Assembly: GCF_921293095.1 (NCBI RefSeq) | Contig: NC_060254.1 | Coordinates: forward strand, 55,288,069 to 55,352,068 | Length of the DNA: 64,000 nucleotides | Source: Ischnura elegans | Taxonomy: Eukaryota; Arthropoda; Insecta; Odonata; Coenagrionidae | Direction of reading: 5' to 3' | Shown here: positions 41,958-52,965 of the stretch, one piece after another | Position numbering within the stretch: position 1 is the stretch's first letter | Layout: each line of letters begins with the position of its first letter | Notes under the pieces: model-generated | The model's database searches: none | The model's input: only the letters and a program-made list of their open reading frames with translations | What the model was told of the DNA's origin: nothing | Made by a program: the position numbers and the translations under genes

Positions 41958-42625
41958 AGATCATAGGGCACTTTATTGACCCTGAGGGACGAGGTCGGTG
42001 TCGTTAGGGGCACTCTTCAAGTGCTGTTTTCAGTCTTAAAATTGTTCAATCACTCTTCAAATGCTATTTGCACACTTAAAGTGGTGTAAAAAAAACCTGA
42101 AATTCTTGTAAATCACTTGAAATGATACTAACACATTTCAGTCAGCTCAGCTTCGTACAATCGCTTTCACGATTTGTATTTACCGTAGCAACGTTGACAA
42201 TGAGTGCAGGAAAATTGGCGATGATGCCACTAAAATCCAATTCACGGAATACGTCTGAATCAGTGCTCATCAGACTACATATGTTAACCAAAAAACAACC
42301 CAGCTTCATTTCGACATCTCATACAGATGGTTCTTCCGATTTTGTGAGATTTACCCCTATATTGGCGAAAGGCCCATGCTTGGTGGGTGACCCAGGACAT
42401 GGTCATACCCAGCGAGGGGAAGGATGGGGCAGCTGCTCACCCCCCCCCCCCCCCGGGGGGGGGGGCAAAAATCGCATAAGTCTTAAGGAAAATAATATTT
42501 TTTCAAGTAAATAATTTAAAAACTAATAAAGAGCTGTTACAGTTTCCTTAAAATGTTGATTTCATTCACCTTTTCCATGCTTAAATCTTACCTACAACTT
42601 GAAATACCATGGCTTACCACCCCCT

Positions 42626-42734
42626 ATGAAAAACTTGTATAAACATGTTTCAAATTTTATAAATTCTTATACATTACCATGGCAATGTATAAGAATGAAT
42701 AAAAATTTGAAACAGGTTTATACATTTTTTTCAT
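42626..42734. repeat. Hairpin element, arms about 50 bp
   Basis: ATGAAAAACTTGTATAAACATG...AATTCTTATACATT and AATGTATAAGAAT...CAGGTTTATACATTTTTTTCAT are inverses around CCATGG. It is inserted in the MITE at 42398-43042. Confidence 0.75.
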
Positions 42735-42746
42735 AAGGGCCCCTAG

Positions 42747-43011
42747 CAGTGGCGCCGACTCCATGTGGCCTGAGGGTGCCCGAGCCCCCTCAAAAATTCG
42801 TTATGGGAGTGAGGAAAAAATGTGTCAGGCTTGTCGATTTTCCCCGGAGTGTCCCGATATCGAGATTCAAGTTATCAGGGTTCTAATGTTGATAATATGA
42901 CTCTTTTAGAGTGCTTTTTTAAAAAACTTTAAACACACTACTTTTAAATTTACCCGGGACAAGATCTCCGGTTTGGGCCCTCCCAATATTTTTTGTAAGT
43001 CGGCATCCCTG
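42747..43011 (+). mobile_element. hAT-type MITE (GCGCCGACT family), nested copy
   Basis: Ends are CAGTGGCGCCGACTCCATG and TAAGTCGGCATCCCTG, with flanks GCCCCTAG and CCCCCTAG. The uninterrupted host sequence CCCCTAGTTTTGATCC is present at about 23371. Confidence 0.8.
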
Positions 43012-43208
43012 CCCCCTAGTTTTGATCCTGGGTACGCCCTTGGCCCAGGGCACGGGCCCCTTGCCACCCCTTGGTCCGGCCCTGCACTCAACCATTTGAA
43101 ACGAACAACGTGATGAAATGCATTCGGATCAAGGCTATGAATCGTTCACAGTGAACGATTCACTTGAGAACGACACGACTGGTGAGCGTTCGCTCCATTC
43201 CTCTACCC

Positions 43209-43391
43209 CAGCGGTTCCCAAAGTGGGGGTCGCGACCCCCAAGGGGGTCGTAGGCCGTTCGGAAAGGGGTCGCGAGATACTAATAATATGGCGAACAACG
43301 TACTTAAACTTGGACGACCATTTTTAGGGGGTCGCGGCTAAAAAGAATGAGCTAAAATGGGTCGCGGAAAGAAAAAGTTTGGGAACCGCTG
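43209..43391 (+). mobile_element. hAT-type MITE (CAGCGGTTCCC ends)
   Basis: The perfect 8-bp duplication CTCTACCC occurs at 43201-43208 and 43392-43399. Ends CAGCGGTTCCCAAA and TTTGGGAACCGCTG are exact inverses. The GGTCGCG-rich inner part (GGGGGTCGCGACCCCC) is typical of a very widespread hAT MITE type. Confidence 0.9.
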
Positions 43392-43636
43392 CTCTACCCT
43401 ATTATTGCATTCGCATGACCACAGACAACAGCACTCCCCTCCTTATCCACCCACCCGCCGATCGGCATCATTCGTCCATTCGATGCACTGAGGTCGGCTC
43501 CCGTTTCCTCCCATTCAAACTGTGCCCCCGGTCAACCTCTGAACCGACATCCGACGATAACGTGCGGGTCGTCCAGTGAACTTACGCTTGGGACTGACAT
43601 GCAATGCCTACGTGCAAGCTCACGCGTATTAATGGC

Positions 43637-44301
43637 CAGTGACGTAACTATCGGGAGGATGAGGGGATATTTCCCCCCCAAAGCCTCAGAGAAATCAAAA
43701 AAATATTTAAAAATCTTCCCTGGATTTGACATACAGGGTGTCCCATTTATCTTGACCACCAAAAATAACTTTTTGTCCAGATGCAAATTCAAAAATGTGT
43801 CAAGCAAGTGTTCATTAGCCGTCAGGGGGACATTGATCAGCATGATTCCCTTCCTTGTAGCTTTGTTATTTACAAAGATATTAACACCGGTTTGTCCTTT
43901 TTAAATGGCACCCTATATTTTTTATTTGGCAAATCATTTCCTCTCCTATATCTCCTCCTGTTCATATCTTTGTAAATAACAAAGCTACAAGGAAGGCAAT
44001 CATGCTGATTAATGTCCCCGTGACGGCTAATGAACATTTACTTGACACATTTTTGAATTTGCATCTGGACAAAAAGTTATTTCGGTGTTCAAGATAAATG
44101 GGACACCCTGTATAATAACTGCATCTGCTTGAAGCTAAATTTTAAGTTCCGAAATCATGTAAAATGCATTATCAGGCATATTAATTTTCAATATATTTCC
44201 TGACCTCCCCGTTTCCTTGGGTGGGTAGCCCCCTTTTAACCCTCCTCATCCCCCCCAAAGCTCTCTCATCCCCCCAAAGCATATACCTAGTTACGCCACA
44301 G
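43637..44301 (+). mobile_element. hAT-type MITE (GGCGTAACTA family), interrupted copy
   Basis: Ends are CAGTGACGTAACTATCGG and CTAGTTACGCCACAG. A TA-flanked MITE is inserted at 43734-44110. The host is otherwise collinear with 2841-3112. Confidence 0.75.
43734..44110 (+). mobile_element. TA-flanked MITE (CAGGGTGTCCC ends), nested
   Basis: Ends CAGGGTGTCCCATTTATCTT and AAGATAAATGGGACACCCTG are exact inverses. Arms are about 155 bp (GTAGCTTTGTTATTTAC and GTAAATAACAAAGCTAC near the middle). TA lies on both sides (43732-43733, 44111-44112), as for Tc1/mariner-type elements. Confidence 0.88.
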
Positions 44302-45205
44302 GCAACGGCTGCTGCATGCCAGTGGCGGATACAAATGGGTCGCAAGGGGCGCCCCCCCCCCCTTACGGGGCTGACCACATTGCCGAACATGTCAGTTCCA
44401 CAATTGTAACCTTTTTATATCATAAGATAGCATTGTCTTGTAAATTCGTATAATCAGTTTAAATAAAAAAGTATCTTGAACTTTGCATGTGCCCTGATTA
44501 TTTTTCATTACGATTAAAGTATAGTTAGCACAAAATATCTTTTGCCCTCCCTTGAGTTTTTTCTGTGTCTGCATTGGGCACGTTACAATTATTTTGCAAA
44601 ATTATCTAATCAATCGTTGTTATTATCAGTCGACGACGGTTTTACTGTGAGTTAACAAATTTGTTGACGTAGCAGAGTAACGTTGTGCCAATCAGTTTAG
44701 ACAAAATTTGACTTTTTGCATAACTGTGCAGGATGTTTCAGGAAGAATCTGCAATAATTCAGGAGATGGTAGGAGAGGATATTTTAAGCATTATTTCCAT
44801 AAGCATGGTGTCGCAAATCCTCAGTTACTGAGCTATAGCAACGCAAACATATATTTGGAAGCACTTAGCAGTTATAATGATAAAGGGATTTTATTGTGTA
44901 TCCAGCCTTATTGACATTTAATACAATACTCGGGATTTTTAAAAACATAAAATAATTAAGGTTTGACGAAAATGCGCGAATACAATTTTCTGAAATACCC
45001 AAGAAAAACCGTTTTCATGGTAAGTGCAAAGTGCATCCAAACAAATGTTTGCGTTGCCATAGCTCAGTAACTAAGGAGACGCGACCCCATGCTCACGGAC
45101 AAAAAATGCTCATAACTGTCTCCCCTACCACTGCTGAAGTATTGTAGCTTCCTCCTGAAATACTCTGTATATTATTTAAGGCCGCCGCATGTACTTACCT
45201 GTGAC

Positions 45206-45356
45206 CACTGGCGGATCCAGGATAGGGGTAACGGGGGGATAAGTGGGGGTTAAAATTCCAGCAGAAGTGGGAGTCGGAAAAAATTACCATTCTATCTAGT
45301 GTAAATTGGATACCCAAGGGGGGTGGGGGCTATAGCCCCCCATAGATCCGCCACTG
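45206..45356 (+). mobile_element. hAT-type MITE, 151 bp
   Basis: Ends are CACTGGCGGATCCAGGAT and TAGATCCGCCACTG. Flanks CCTGTGAC (45198-45205) and CTTGTGAC (45357-45364) give an 8-bp duplication with one change. Confidence 0.75.
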
Positions 45357-45770
45357 CTTGTGACGGCGGTGTTACTTAGGACAAAACGAGTAATTTCATT
45401 GTTGACGGTGAATCATCGTCTAGTTCTTCCCTAGGAACGATATGAATGAATGACTTTCATGCTATCTGAACCGCTTACGGACACAATAATCTAACACACA
45501 TGACAGTACCTCCCCCTCTTTACCAGTCAACTGCCCACTTTGGCTTAGATACTTTTTTAGCCTAAATGACAGGCATGTGGTCACAACAATCGAACACACG
45601 TGACACAACTATGCCTGTTTACCAATTATTACCCGCTTGAAGAAATGAAGCATTAATCGACTCGTTTTCGTAACGCTGGTAAAACATTCACCTCACTTTC
45701 TTGGGTAATCATACCCTTTCATAACAAGTGTCTTTTATAGCGATTTTCACCCTTTTAATATGCTCTGAGC

Positions 45771-45968
45771 CAGGGGCGGATCCAGGATTTCTTTCTGGGA
45801 GGGGCACAAGCAAGGCCGTACCCAGGATTTTGTTCAGGGGGGGGCACAAGGATACCTTGTTATACAAAACGAACGAAATTATAATGGGACCGTATTAAAA
45901 ATCTATCATAATTTTAAGGGTCTGGGGGGGGCACGTGCCCCCGTGCCCCCCCCCTGGATCCGCCTATG
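45771..45968 (+). mobile_element. hAT-type MITE (GGCGGATCC family), copy 3
   Basis: The perfect 8-bp duplication CTCTGAGC occurs at 45763-45770 and 45969-45976. It has the same ends and inner blocks as 11053-11251 and 39452-39654. Confidence 0.9.
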
Positions 45969-45976
45969 CTCTGAGC

Positions 45977-46790
45977 AATATCCTGAATCCGAATATGATG
46001 TTTTTTTGTGCCGGTAAATTAACAAAAGAAACGGAAAAAATAAAGAAAAAGTTGTCTTGTGGGTATTCAAAATGTTTTTAATTTCTTGCCAAACTCATCG
46101 ATGCAGATTTTTTCTAAATGGGGTATAAAATAAGATTCATTATTACGAATCACAAGTCGACCCTACTTTTTGGAAATGTTTCGCGCGCTGAGCCATTCCT
46201 CGCTCCAATACAAAATTTAATATGCCGAGGTGGGTTGTGTTTGGTTTGGGTCAGGGAATGCTGTTTATATTAATCATTATAAATAACGCGTGTCATGAAG
46301 CAGCATAATTATCCTTTATCGGCCTGATTTTGCTGTTGCTATAGAAACATAATTTTAGTTCGTGATAAAAACACAAATGGTAATTTCCACTCTTAAGTTA
46401 AAAAATCAACTACCGACCATGGTTTCAATATATTGTGTAATTTTCAAGTGCATCAGTGTATGAGTTATGTGATTTTGTTTCCTTGCGCTTTGTATATATT
46501 GCAAAAATCGGGGAAAATACAGTAAAGTTCATTAATAGTGTGGTCGTTTTCATCTTTTTGGGATATGAAGGATAAGCGGTATCATGCAAGGGATATATAA
46601 ATAAGTAAGTGAAGTGGTAAGTTCTGTCAAACAGGTATTATTCCTCGAAATCCATATTTACTGATAACGTTGTTTTTCAAGCATAACAATGAGACTCACG
46701 CCTGTCTGTAACGTATACACACGTCCACCAGCAGTTCAAGTTCGCTTGTAATGGACGAGCCATACGCTTGTAGCTGCTCATCCTTTTGGA
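45977..46790. other. Intergenic, nothing recognised
   Basis: AT-rich; no gene, repeat end or RNA signal seen. Confidence 0.35.
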
Positions 46791-47031
46791 GGGCGTCCAT
46801 TAATTACGTGAAGTGATTTTGGCGATTTTTGGACCACCACCCTCCCTCCTTAGTGAGATATCGCGAGATTTCGCTAGACTCCCTCCCTCTTATATCACGT
46901 GAGATTGTTCAAAATTAGTATTTTCAGTGTAAATACGTTAATCAATGCTTCATTGCGTTGGATTTGTTATGGATTGTTTAATTATTTTAAATTAAGATTA
47001 GTTAAGGCTGGTATTTAGTATCACAAATACC

Positions 47032-47605
47032 CATTGGCGGATTTAGGAGGGGGGACGGGGGCACGTCCCCTCCCCCGAGACGCTTAAAAAATAGACAAGA
47101 TTTTTAGTACGGTTATCATCACGTTCGTTTTATTTTATGTATTACGGAGCCTCAATCACTTATTTTAATATTAATAACTTTCATATCGAAGTAAAGAGAA
47201 TATTTTATGCAGTAATCAAGGTGTTACCCAGGATCATAACTAGGGGGGGACAGCCATGGTCTAGGGGTGAAAAACCAAGTTGTGACATTAGTTTATGAGA
47301 TTATTTCCTTGAAAAAATAGTTATATTTTAGTTACATATCTTATACTAATGCATATCATCTTTCTTGGGTGTAAAGAAAATTTGTTGAATGCTTTCGTTT
47401 CAATTCAGTACTGATTTTGCTTTAAAACTTCTGCGATTTTTGCCTCTAGGGAGGGGGGGGGCAGCTTCCCTCCTCTGCCCCTCGCTGGGCACGCCCATGA
47501 CAGTAATAGCTGTATTTTGGTTTTAATCTCAAATATGAGAAGACCTATCAGACACTTGTGCTTCCCCCCCTCCCCCCCCAGAAAAAAATCCTAGATCCGC
47601 CCCTG
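47032..47605 (+). mobile_element. hAT-type MITE interrupted by another MITE
   Basis: It begins CATTGGCGGATTTAGG and ends CTAGATCCGCCCCTG. Flanks CAAATACC and CAAATATG are an old 8-bp duplication. The element at 47217-47499 is inserted inside. Confidence 0.6.
47217..47499 (-). mobile_element. hAT-type MITE (GGGCGTACC family), copy 4, doubly nested
   Basis: Flanks are GCAGTAAT (47209-47216) and ACAGTAAT (47500-47507). It ends CTCGCTGGGCACGCCCATG. It contains AGTACTGATTTTGCTTxAAA, as in the copy at 48417-48693. Confidence 0.75.
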
Positions 47606-47729
47606 CAAATATGGTAATTTTACACTGTTTTATTAAAAAAAAATTAGGTGATATTTTCCACGAACTTTCCTCCCTCGCTACTTGAGATTGGGCTTGGGTG
47701 AGATTCGGCTTGACCACCTCACCCCCCTC

Positions 47730-48023
47730 CTGGGGCGCAGCTAAGAATTAAGGTAAGGGGGAGGGGCGTAACTAATACTTTGGAGTGTGGGGTATTGCAT
47801 ACACTCCATGGTAAGTGGGAATTACGGGGGCCCTCCTCCAGAAAATTTTAATATTGATGGTTCGAAATGACTAGTTTTACCGCTTTATGAGAGATATTTG
47901 ATTAATTCTAACACTATTCTATAAGTAATACCAATCCATTTAGTAGAATGGATTAAACTTAGAAATTTCTCTGAGCTTTGGGGGGGGTTTTATCCCCCAA
48001 AACCTCCCCTCACTGCGCCACTG
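47730..48023 (-). mobile_element. hAT-type MITE (GGCGCAGC family), copy 3, nested
   Basis: It starts CTGGGGCGCAGCTAAGAATT and ends CACTGCGCCACTG. Reverse-complement matches to 17976-18277 run throughout (CAATCCATTTAG, TTTATCCCCCAAAACC). Confidence 0.75.
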
Positions 48024-48416
48024 CCCCCCTAAACGCCTCACGTAATTAATGAGTGCCCCCTTGCCGCTTCATCCTTCTCGAGTACGCGTGAGCGCGAAGC
48101 CACTTGAAAACGCTCCCATCAAATATTATATGCGCTCAAGACTTCCACTGCACGACCAGCCTAATGAGGAATAGACAGGAAGAGGGGAGAGAGTTTAGAT
48201 AACGACCGCAAAGATAAGACTTCCTTCGTATTTTCCGTTCCGACGCCAGACGAGCCACAACTGCCAGCCCTGAACGAGATGGCACTGCACACCACTCTGC
48301 CACTGGTACGTATCACATAAAAAGGGTCAAAAATTGTTTAATTACTTTTATTTCAGAGTAGTTACGGCTAGTATTTAGCATTACAAATAATAATGGTCGA
48401 ATTTCACGCGCTATGG

Positions 48417-48693
48417 CACGGGCGTACCCAGCAAGGGGAAGGGGGGAAACTGCCTCCCCCTAGAAGCAAAACTCTCAAAAGTCTTTAAGCAAAATCAGTA
48501 CTGAATTGAAACGAAAGCATTCAACAAATTTTCTTTAAACCCACGAAAAATGATACCTATCAGTACAAGATATGTAACTAAATTAAAACTATTTTTTCAA
48601 GGATATAATCTCATAAACTAATGTCACGACATGGTTTGCCCTCTCCCCTAGACCATGGCTTGCCTCCCCCTTATGATCCTGGGTAGGCCCTTA
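48417..48693 (+). mobile_element. hAT-type MITE (GGGCGTACC family), copy 5
   Basis: The perfect 8-bp duplication CGCTATGG occurs at 48409-48416 and 48694-48701. Ends are CACGGGCGTACCCAGC and CCTGGGTAGGCCCTTA. Confidence 0.88.
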
Positions 48694-48748
48694 CGCTATG
48701 GGTCAAAATATTTTCCCAAAAAATTGATTGGCGTCACTTACTCTCGTG

Positions 48749-49692
48749 CAGGGGCGGTCTGGCCAGGTCCGCTGGTGGACGATCGCCGAGGGCCCCGAGC
48801 TTATTGTTAGGGGGCCCACACAACGCTCGCGTCCATCTTGAAGCGTATATGAAAGGTGCACTTAAAAAATACTCGGGTTAGTTGAACCAAACTTTTTCTC
48901 AAATATAAAATTCTATTTCTTCATTAGTTGCTTTACACTGTACGCATACTCAGTGGAAAAATGTCATATAAATAGAAATTAAAGTGTCATAAGATGATAG
49001 AGAGCCTAATGAATTTTTGAAAGGGTTTTCCTAAACGTTATTTTAGAGGTCTTTTAGATTTCATCGCAGTTTCAAGGAACGAAAATTGACAAAATAATAG
49101 GTAATAGAACCATAATACCTTAATAAAAAGCTGTTGAATTCTCACTTATCATAGTGTTTTTTTTGCGAAATTGCCATTTTTTGCTAAATTTTATTCTGGT
49201 GATAGCATGAATAGCGTCGGGTTAGTTGAACCAAACTATTTTTTAATATAAAACTCTTTTTCTTCATTAGTTGCTTTACGCTGTACGCATACTCAGGGAA
49301 AATATTACATAAATAAAAAATAAGTGTCATGAGATGAATAAGAACCTAATGCTTTTTTAAAGCGTCATTCCAAAAGGTTATTTTAGAGATTTTTTAGATT
49401 TCATCGCCGTTTCAGGGAACGAAAATTCACAAAATAATAGCTAATAGAACCATAATACATTATTAAATTGCAAAATCAATGAAAATCTCTCTTTTCGTAG
49501 TGTTTTTATTTACGAAATTGCTATTTTTCAATTAATTTATCATTGGTTGGCGAGCCAGAATAGCGTCAAACTCTATTTCCGGGTGTGCAATTTCCTAAAA
49601 TTTTCCGCGGAAGGATCCCCGAATCCCCCAGTAGGATGGGTGCCCATCACGAGCCCCTGCTGAGGGCCCCCAAATACTCCAGACCGCCACTG
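48749..49692 (+). mobile_element. hAT-type MITE (GGCGGTCTGGCC family), copy 2, with inner tandem duplication
   Basis: Ends are CAGGGGCGGTCTGGCC and CCAGACCGCCACTG. An inner unit of about 345 bp is present twice (48874-49217 and 49218-49562), each beginning CGGGTTAGTTGAACCAAACT or its equivalent. The copy at 39707-40485 has a single unit. Confidence 0.75.
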
Positions 49693-49825
49693 CTCACGCG
49701 GATAAAATTTGACGTTATACATTATTACATGTTATGTAAGGCCGCGTGATTAAAGATCTAAATAATTTTAAGTATCCATCATCTACAATGTTGTACCCTT
49801 ATCCATTTTTATGGTATTCTTCACG

Positions 49826-50097
49826 AAGGGGCGTAGCCAGGAATTTCGTTCGGGTCCAAAACCAGGAGGGAAAATTTTTGAAAAAACGGGGTACTAGCAA
49901 TAAGTGGTATTGGGTTTTTAACTTATTTTAACACTTTTCATGATCGAAAAAAAAACTTCATTTGTTAAAGAAACATTTTGTAAATTCATGATATTTCAAT
50001 ATTTTGTTTTCTTTTATGAAGAAAAATTATGGAGTTTTTATATTTCGGGGAGGGAGGGGGGTCCGGACCCCCTGTACCCCCCTTGGCTATGCCATTG
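49826..50097 (+). mobile_element. hAT-type MITE (GGCGTAGCCAGG ends)
   Basis: Flanks TCTTCACG (49818-49825) and TCTTCAAG (50098-50105) are an 8-bp duplication with one change. Ends are AAGGGGCGTAGCCAGG and CTTGGCTATGCCATTG. Confidence 0.7.
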
Positions 50098-50249
50098 TCT
50101 TCAAGAACCACTTTATTCTTGATTTCTTGATTGAATATCATTTAAACGAGGAGAATGAATCGATTCATTGGATTCCTCCACATGAGCCGTTCATTTGAAC
50201 GATTTATTCATGAGCGGCTCAGCCCTAGCGCATACGCGCGTGCGCACTT

Positions 50250-50378
50250 GCAGCTATTCTCGACGGTTCTTTCATGTTACTTGTGAAGTGTAATATCAGT
50301 CGATGTCAGTGCTTGTGTTGTTGGTTCGTGTCGTCTGTCGCCGTTTGTATGTTGTTTCAACGATTGAAAAGGATGCAG
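50250..50378 (+). other. Putative leader exon of gene 2
   Basis: A CpG-containing, less AT-rich stretch ends in ...GATGCAG followed by GTGAGA at 50379, a good splice donor. The left edge is a guess because no TATA box was recognised. It contains an ATG at 50349. If spliced to the exon at 52259, that ATG opens a short frame that stops at a TGA before the proposed main start, so it would act as an upstream open reading frame. Confidence 0.3.
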
Positions 50379-50996
50379 GTGAGAAATAATATAGCAAATA
50401 GATTATCGTATATTTTGCTGTATTAGTGGACTATTGGGTAGATAATTATTTAGGACTTCAGTAGGGTAGATAATTATTTAGTATACTTTATTACGCCGGA
50501 GAGTGGGATGTTTCAAGAGGAGATCATGTGTTCGCGCACTTCTTTTGTGTGGATTGGAGTGACCTTGTTGACGTGACATGCGCTGGCTTTAGATCAGGGT
50601 GGTCTTTCAACCGACTTTTTGCTTCGAATGGCTTCTACAATTAATCATGCATATCACATGTTCTGTGTGTGAGTTGAGTACTCCATCGAGGCCACTGTGG
50701 TGTAATCTCAAGGTAATGAGGGGGAAGATAGACCTGGCCTTCGGTAGCGATTCTAGCACATACAATGTAAATAATAAAATTACGCAAAAAGTAATGCATG
50801 AAATTAAGATCAGGCTTACAAGTGTACCGCTGTAAAAATTGAATGAGAACATCTAATACATATTTAGGAAGTTCCGAAGGAACAAATTTACCTAAATTTT
50901 GTACGTCCGTACTTGCACTTCTGGTACTTAGATGTTGTGTTTATTGTCCTTATTTATTATTCTTATTGAAAGCACATAGTGCTGACTAGTGGCGTA

Positions 50997-51790
50997 ACTA
51001 AGGAGGGGGGATTAGGGCAAGGCCGTAGCCAGGGAAGGGATCAAGGGGATTGATCCCCTCCCCCCCTGAAATGAAAAAAATTAAATACATACTTTTTGCT
51101 CGCTTGGTGCTCACACGACGATATATAGCGGCGCAGGGACATCTAGTAGTCCAATGCGACTAAAGTCAATAATTATCTGAGCGACTTTGTAGGTGCAGTG
51201 TGTGTAGTTGCACTGCAGTGTGTGAAATAATAGTGCTGTGAATTAGTAGAGAGGTGAGTGAATTATGAGCTTCCTGAGGGACCGCAGAATTGACATCGAC
51301 ACCGAGGAGTTAATTCATTTGGTCGCTGCAAAAAAAGCTAGAAGGCTAAATTCAATTTTATAATAATATTTTTATATTTTCCTTTAAGGGTTTATAATAA
51401 ATATGTATATTTAGCCGTATACGCTATTTTATTTATCTTATAAAAATAATTTTATGTTTGTCTACTATTCCAACCCCCCCCCCCCCCCCCCCCCCCCCGA
51501 AAATATTTTCTGGCTACGGTCTTGGATGAGGGGGATATATCAACCCCCCAAAGCCTCATCGATTTTTTTTTTATTTTAAGCAAATTTTATTGTTTGGACG
51601 TAAAATATCTTTTAACCTTTCATTTTAATGAAACCCAAATTTTAATTGCTAAAATTATGTAAAATATATTCCCAGGCATGTCATTTTTTCAAAAATTTTC
51701 CCGGAACCCCCTGGGGGTTGGGGACTCGCCCTCCCAAACACCCCCAGACCCTCTCATCTTCACCCAAGCTAATTCCTAGTTATGCCAGTG
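50997..51790 (+). mobile_element. hAT-type MITE (GGCGTAACTA family), interrupted copy
   Basis: Flanks are GTGCTGAC (50989-50996) and GTGCCGAC (51791-51798). Ends are TAGTGGCGTAACTAAGG and CTAGTTATGCCAGTG. Another element is inserted at 51018-51524. Confidence 0.75.
51018..51524 (+). mobile_element. hAT-type element nested in the MITE, with 25-C run
   Basis: Flanks are GATTAGGG (51010-51017) and GATGAGGG (51525-51532). Ends CAAGGCCGTAGCCAGG and CTGGCTACGGTCTTG are inverses. A homopolymer of 25 C's lies at 51474-51498. A small frame (MSFLRDRRIDIDTEELIHLV) occurs at about 51265. Confidence 0.75.
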
Positions 51791-52258
51791 GTGCCGACTA
51801 TATATGAGCACAACTACATGATATGTAGTGGGCACTATTTTGAAGACAATAGCAAATAATTAGACAAATATATTAACTTTTTTTCAGAAACGAAAATTAC
51901 AGTTATTTTCTGTACATACTTCGTAGGTAACCTGGCTATTGTACGGTAGTATGGTGTTATTATTTTGCCACGATGGTCACCGAATCAAGGAGTTATCATG
52001 TACCTAATAATTCTTATTTCATTTCCTATGTTGAAGAATTTCGAAAAAGTGGTAAATGTTGTGGATTCATTGACCATCTATGTGATAACTGCGCCGATTA
52101 TTATTATTTTATTAACTCCGGTTCAGTACACTTGCCGAATTAATATCCAATGGTTGATGAAAATTCCATTAACTACTTTTCATTAAACTTTAATTTCCGC
52201 ACTTAATATTATCATGTGAATACAGTTTTTGCTACATCTTTTCTGATTGTTTTTCCAG

Positions 52259-52436
52259 AGAACTTCGACTATTATGGTAATCCTAAGTGGGTTTGCGGAG
52301 CCATGAGCAGACTGAAGAAGCGATGGTCGCCTTGATATCATTCTCTTTGATGTGAAGTGATTTTTCATGGGGAAAAGTTCCTTTGTGACTGTTTTACTTC
52401 TTTTCTGCCAATGTTCAAGGTGGAAAATTCATGTAG
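52259..52436 (+). CDS. Putative gene 2 exon: 5' leader plus signal peptide start
   Basis: An acceptor with a pyrimidine run (TTTTTCCAG, 52250-52258) and a strong donor (GTAAGT at 52437) bound this exon. The proposed start is ATG at 52367, giving MGKSSFVTVLLLFCQCS then RWKIHV: a Lys followed by a hydrophobic core, as in a secretory signal peptide. The bases before the start hold three short upstream frames, each with its own ATG and stop. The exon ends with one base of a codon, which the exon at 60465 completes as GTT (Val). No protein family recognised. Confidence 0.4.
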
Positions 52437-52813
52437 GTAAGTCCTTATTTATGTTTAATCCTTGTATGTAATATCCTTATTTTTATGAAGTTGAAGGTGT
52501 GATTTTAGGCTCCTATTAGGCGTAGGATTGAAATAATTTTACAAAATGTGCGCTTTCTGGGCCTGTTAGCCTTTTTTTCTGGTTTGGTAAACAGTTTTTG
52601 ATCACCTCATCTTGTTTTATCTACTACCCTTTAGATTTAAGTATTAATATTAGTTTTTTTTTAATTTCTCTTGAGAAATGGTCAATAAAAGAGCCTGCTT
52701 ATTCCTCGCCAACACTACAACAGTTGTATTGCCATACTCAGAGCTACTTTACATAGCAAGCAACTCAAACATTTCAAAGTAAGAGGTATATAATTAATGT
52801 TAACACTTATGAG

Positions 52814-52960
52814 CAGTGATGTAACTATAGGGAGATGAGGGGGATAGATCCCCCCCAAAGCCTCTGAGAAATAAAAAAATATTCAAAACTATTGTCTAGT
52901 TTTGACGTATAATAACTGTATCTCCGTAAAGTTAAATTTTAAGTGCCAAAATGAAGAAGA
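52814..52960 (+). mobile_element. 5' half of GGCGTAACTA-family MITE
   Basis: CAGTGATGTAACTATAGGG through GACGTATAATAACTGTATC matches 2841-2960. This copy lacks the insertion seen at 43734. It is cut off near 52960, next to the pogo-like element. Confidence 0.7.
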
Positions 52961-52965
52961 ATTTA

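Larger units (their letters stand above)
42398..43042 (+). mobile_element. hAT-type MITE (GGGCGTACC family), copy 3, hosting two insertions
   Basis: It starts CATGGTCATACCCAGCGAGG and ends GATCCTGGGTACGCCCTTG. It contains a hairpin element (about 42626-42734) and a GCGCCGACT-family MITE (42747-43011). C and G runs face each other at about 42438-42466. Flanks are ACCCAGGA / GCCCAGGG. Confidence 0.6.
46791..48060. mobile_element. Composite: outer inverted-repeat element with nested MITEs
   Basis: Left end GGGCGTCCATTAATTACGTGA and right end TCACGTAATTAATGAGTGCCCC are near inverses. The interior CTCCCTC- and GATTTCGC-rich parts (about 46845-46890 and 47655-47725) are also inverse-related. Inserted inside are a GGCGGATTTAG MITE (47032-47605), which itself holds another (47217-47499), and a GGCGCAGC MITE (47730-48023). 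Confidence 0.6.
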
